Below, piece by piece: positions 62,352 through 64,000 of a stretch of DNA of 64,000 bases (the first letter of the stretch is position 1; every line of letters begins with the position of its first letter). The translations under genes and the position numbers were made by a program. The notes under the pieces are model-generated. The model was given only the letters and a program-made list of their open reading frames with translations, was not told where the DNA came from and did no database searches. The DNA comes from Streptomyces caniscabiei (GTDB taxonomy: Bacteria > Actinomycetota > Actinomycetes > Streptomycetales > Streptomycetaceae): contig NZ_JABXWI010000001.1 in assembly GCF_014930365.1 (NCBI RefSeq), forward strand, positions 817,958 to 881,957, read 5' to 3'.

Positions 62352-63287
62352 TCAGAACCGGCCGTCCTGGCAGCGCGCCACCCAGTCCGCCGCGGCCACG
62401 AACTCGGCGTCGGAGGTGCCCGGCAGCATGGGCCGCACCTTCGCGGTGGCGGCGTCCGCACGCGGGTACGAACCGAGGAAGCGGACCTGGAGACAGATTC
62501 GCTTGAGGCCCATCAGCGCCTCAGCGACCCGCCGGTCGGAGATATGGCCCTCGGCGTCGATGGCGAAGCAGTAGTTGCCGATGCCCTCGCCGGTCGGGCG
62601 GGACTGCAGGAGCATCAGGTTGACGCCGCGTACGGCGAACTCGCCGAGCAGGTCGCGCAGCCCACCGGGATGGTCGTCGCGCTGCCAGATGACGACGGAG
62701 GTCTTGTCGGAGCCGGTCGGGGCGGCGGGCCGGGCGGGACGGCCGACCAGGACGAACCGGGTCTGGGCGTTCTCCGCGTCGTGGATCTCGGTCTCCAGGG
62801 CCTCCAGGCCGTACCGCGCGGCCGCGAACTCGCCCGCGAAGGCGGCGTCGTAACGGCCCTCCTGGACGAGACGGGCGCCGTCCGCGTTCGAGGCGGCGGA
62901 CTCCCAGACGACGTCCGGCGGGAGGTTGGCCTTCATCCAGTTACGGACCTGCGGCTGTGCGGCCGGGTGGGCGGTGACCGTCTTGATGTCCGAGAGCTGG
63001 GTGCCCGGCCGGACCAGGAGCGCGAAGGTGATCGAGAGCAGCACCTCGCGGTAGATCATCAGCGGGGCGCCGGCGACCAGCTCGTCGAGCGTGGTCGTGA
63101 TGCCACCCTCCACGGAGTTCTCGATCGGGACGAACGCGGCCTCGGCCTCGCCGTTGCGGACGGCGTCGAGTGCGGCGGGCACGGACACCATCGGGACGAG
63201 TTCGCGGGTCGCGGACTCCGGCAGCGTGCGCAGGGCGACCTCGGTGAAGGTGCCCTCGGGGCCGAGGTACACGTAGCTGGCTGGCAT
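62352..63287 (-). CDS. pheA: Prephenate dehydratase
   Basis: 311 residues. Prephenate dehydratase converts prephenate to phenylpyruvate for phenylalanine. The PDT domain (1-185) has GPEGTFTE, PIENSVEGG and the catalytic TRF (176-178). The ACT domain (about 195-275) has QSRPTGEG in place of the usual ESRP, consistent with feedback by phenylalanine. TAGGGT (63294-63299) ends 6 nt before the ATG with no Shine-Dalgarno, so it is probably leaderless. Confidence 0.95.
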   Translation of the reverse strand: MPASYVYLGPEGTFTEVALRTLPESATRELVPMVSVPAALDAVRNGEAEAAFVPIENSVEGGITTTLDELVAGAPLMIYREVLLSITFALLVRPGTQLSDIKTVTAHPAAQPQVRNWMKANLPPDVVWESAASNADGARLVQEGRYDAAFAGEFAAARYGLEALETEIHDAENAQTRFVLVGRPARPAAPTGSDKTSVVIWQRDDHPGGLRDLLGEFAVRGVNLMLLQSRPTGEGIGNYCFAIDAEGHISDRRVAEALMGLKRICLQVRFLGSYPRADAATAKVRPMLPGTSDAEFVAAADWVARCQDGRF

Positions 63288-63293
63288 GGACTC

Positions 63294-63299
63294 ACCCTA
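63294..63299 (-). promoter_or_regulatory. -10 box of pheA
   Basis: TAGGGT on the minus strand, 6 nt before the pheA ATG; a good match to TANNNT. Confidence 0.55.
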
Positions 63300-63311
63300 A
63301 TGGGCGCCGGT

Positions 63312-63347
63312 CCGGCCGTACGACCCTCGCACCCGGCCGTACGACCC
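63312..63347. repeat. Tandem CCGGCCGTACGACCC repeat upstream of pheA
   Basis: The 15-mer occurs at 63312-63326 and 63333-63347, 21 bp apart, overlapping where the pheA -35 region should be. It is followed by a GGCCGGGTGG pair (near 63350 and 63371). Confidence 0.6.
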
Positions 63348-63387
63348 CCGGCCGGGTGGCAGGGCCCTCGGCCGGGTGGTGCGGCCC

Positions 63388-64000
63388 TCAGCTCTCCAGC
63401 AGCCCCTGTCCCACGTACTCCCCCTCCGCCGCGCCGCCCGGCACCGCGAAGAGGCCGCTCGACTCGTGGCGGATGAACTTCGACAGCGCGTCGCCGCGGT
63501 CGAGTTTGCGTTGCACGGTGACGAAGCCGCGCAGGGGGTCGGCCTGCCAGCAGACGAAGAGGAGACCGGCGTCGGGGACGCCCTTCGCGTCGATGCCGTC
63601 GTGGAAGGAGAACGGGCGGCGGAGCATGGCCGCGCCGCCGTTCTGGTCGGGGCGGGTGATACGGGCGTGCGCGTTGATCGGGACGAGCAGATTGCCCTGG
63701 GCGTCCGTCTTCTCCAGATCCATCGCGGTCGTCTCCTTCGCCTCGGAGCCCCCGCTCAGCGGCGCGCCGTCGGACTTTCGGCGTCCGATGACGTCCTCCT
63801 GCTCCTTGACCGAGAGCTGCTCCCAGTCGTCGAGGAGCATGCGGATACGGCGTACGACGGCGTAGGAGCCGTTCGCCATCCACGCGGGGTCGCCGGAGGT
63901 GCTCGGGGAGGCGGACGCGGGGACGAAGATCCGCTCGTCGAAGTCCGGCTCGGCCGGCTTGGGGTTGCGGGTGCCGTCGACCTGCCCCATCAGATTGCGC
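63388..64000 (-). CDS. DyP-type haem peroxidase, C-terminal part
   Basis: At least 204 residues; the gene continues past the right edge. The family GXXDG motif appears as GQVDGT at the start of the visible part, supplying the distal Asp. Conserved haem-pocket stretches include NAHARITRPDQ and LRRPFSF, with GLLFVCWQADP and a C-terminal FAVPGGAAEGEYVG. It resembles EfeB-type periplasmic or secreted DyP peroxidases linked to iron uptake or haem chemistry; the N-terminus with any Tat signal is outside. It lies 100 bp upstream of pheA on the same strand. Confidence 0.87.
   Translation of the reverse strand, partial: RNLMGQVDGTRNPKPAEPDFDERIFVPASASPSTSGDPAWMANGSYAVVRRIRMLLDDWEQLSVKEQEDVIGRRKSDGAPLSGGSEAKETTAMDLEKTDAQGNLLVPINAHARITRPDQNGGAAMLRRPFSFHDGIDAKGVPDAGLLFVCWQADPLRGFVTVQRKLDRGDALSKFIRHESSGLFAVPGGAAEGEYVGQGLLES

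Overview
The window is chromosomal DNA from a Streptomyces or a very close relative. The evidence is very high GC, many GTG starts and one TTG start, an ssgR-ssgA sporulation locus, a fused cydCD gene, canonical actinobacterial parS sites, and a gene order (murJ, cca, ino1, a class A PBP, femX, rpsF-ssb-rpsR-rplI, dnaB, ssgA, thiC, hisC, cydABCD, serS, pheA) that matches from memory the oriC-proximal core of S. coelicolor. oriC and parAB are not in the window and are expected just off its left end. I see no insertion sequence, prophage, CRISPR array or integrated plasmid.

Layout. 1-14.6 kb holds cell-envelope and housekeeping genes: the murJ 5' end, a DUF6049 membrane protein, the CCA-adding enzyme, an MFS pump, inositol-phosphate synthase with a PadR regulator, a class A PBP, a GT87 mannosyltransferase-like protein, an alanine-racemase-like protein and FemX. 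14.8-20.6 kb is the ribosome and replication block: rpsF-ssb-rpsR-rplI, a MATE exporter and dnaB preceded by DnaA boxes. 20.6-24.5 kb is decaying: a frameshifted serine hydrolase, two GNAT acetyltransferases, and a deleted, frameshifted MFS gene fused next to the 3' stump of another gene. 25-30.7 kb carries a flavohaemoglobin, a NUDIX hydrolase, a LysR regulator, a trans-sulfuration enzyme coupled to a low-MW phosphatase, and small membrane and cupin genes. 31-33 kb is the ssgR-ssgA developmental pair. 33-41.7 kb has a YibE/F protein, TPP-riboswitch-controlled thiC, a phosphoesterase, a LacI regulator and hisC.

41.8-48.1 kb is the Rex-box-controlled cytochrome bd operon. 48.4-54.8 kb carries an M23 peptidase, a HAD phosphatase, an LLM oxidoreductase, KptA, and an EphD-like hydrolase-SDR fusion coupled to a MerR regulator. 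55-58.7 kb is a four-gene ABC transporter operon. The right end has tRNA-Ser(GCU), a second HAD phosphatase coupled to serS, pheA and the 3' part of a DyP peroxidase.

Three signals stand out beyond the genes. (1) Twelve parS sites, ten perfect and two with one mismatch, are scattered over about 40 kb. One is nested in the variable arm of the thiC TPP riboswitch and another overlaps the start region of cydCD. (2) DnaA boxes cluster upstream of dnaB, upstream of kptA and between serS and pheA, well away from oriC. (3) Several genes (cca, serS, pheA, the 55.15 kb ABC gene) have a TANNNT -10 box 6-8 nt before the start codon and no usable Shine-Dalgarno, suggesting leaderless transcripts.
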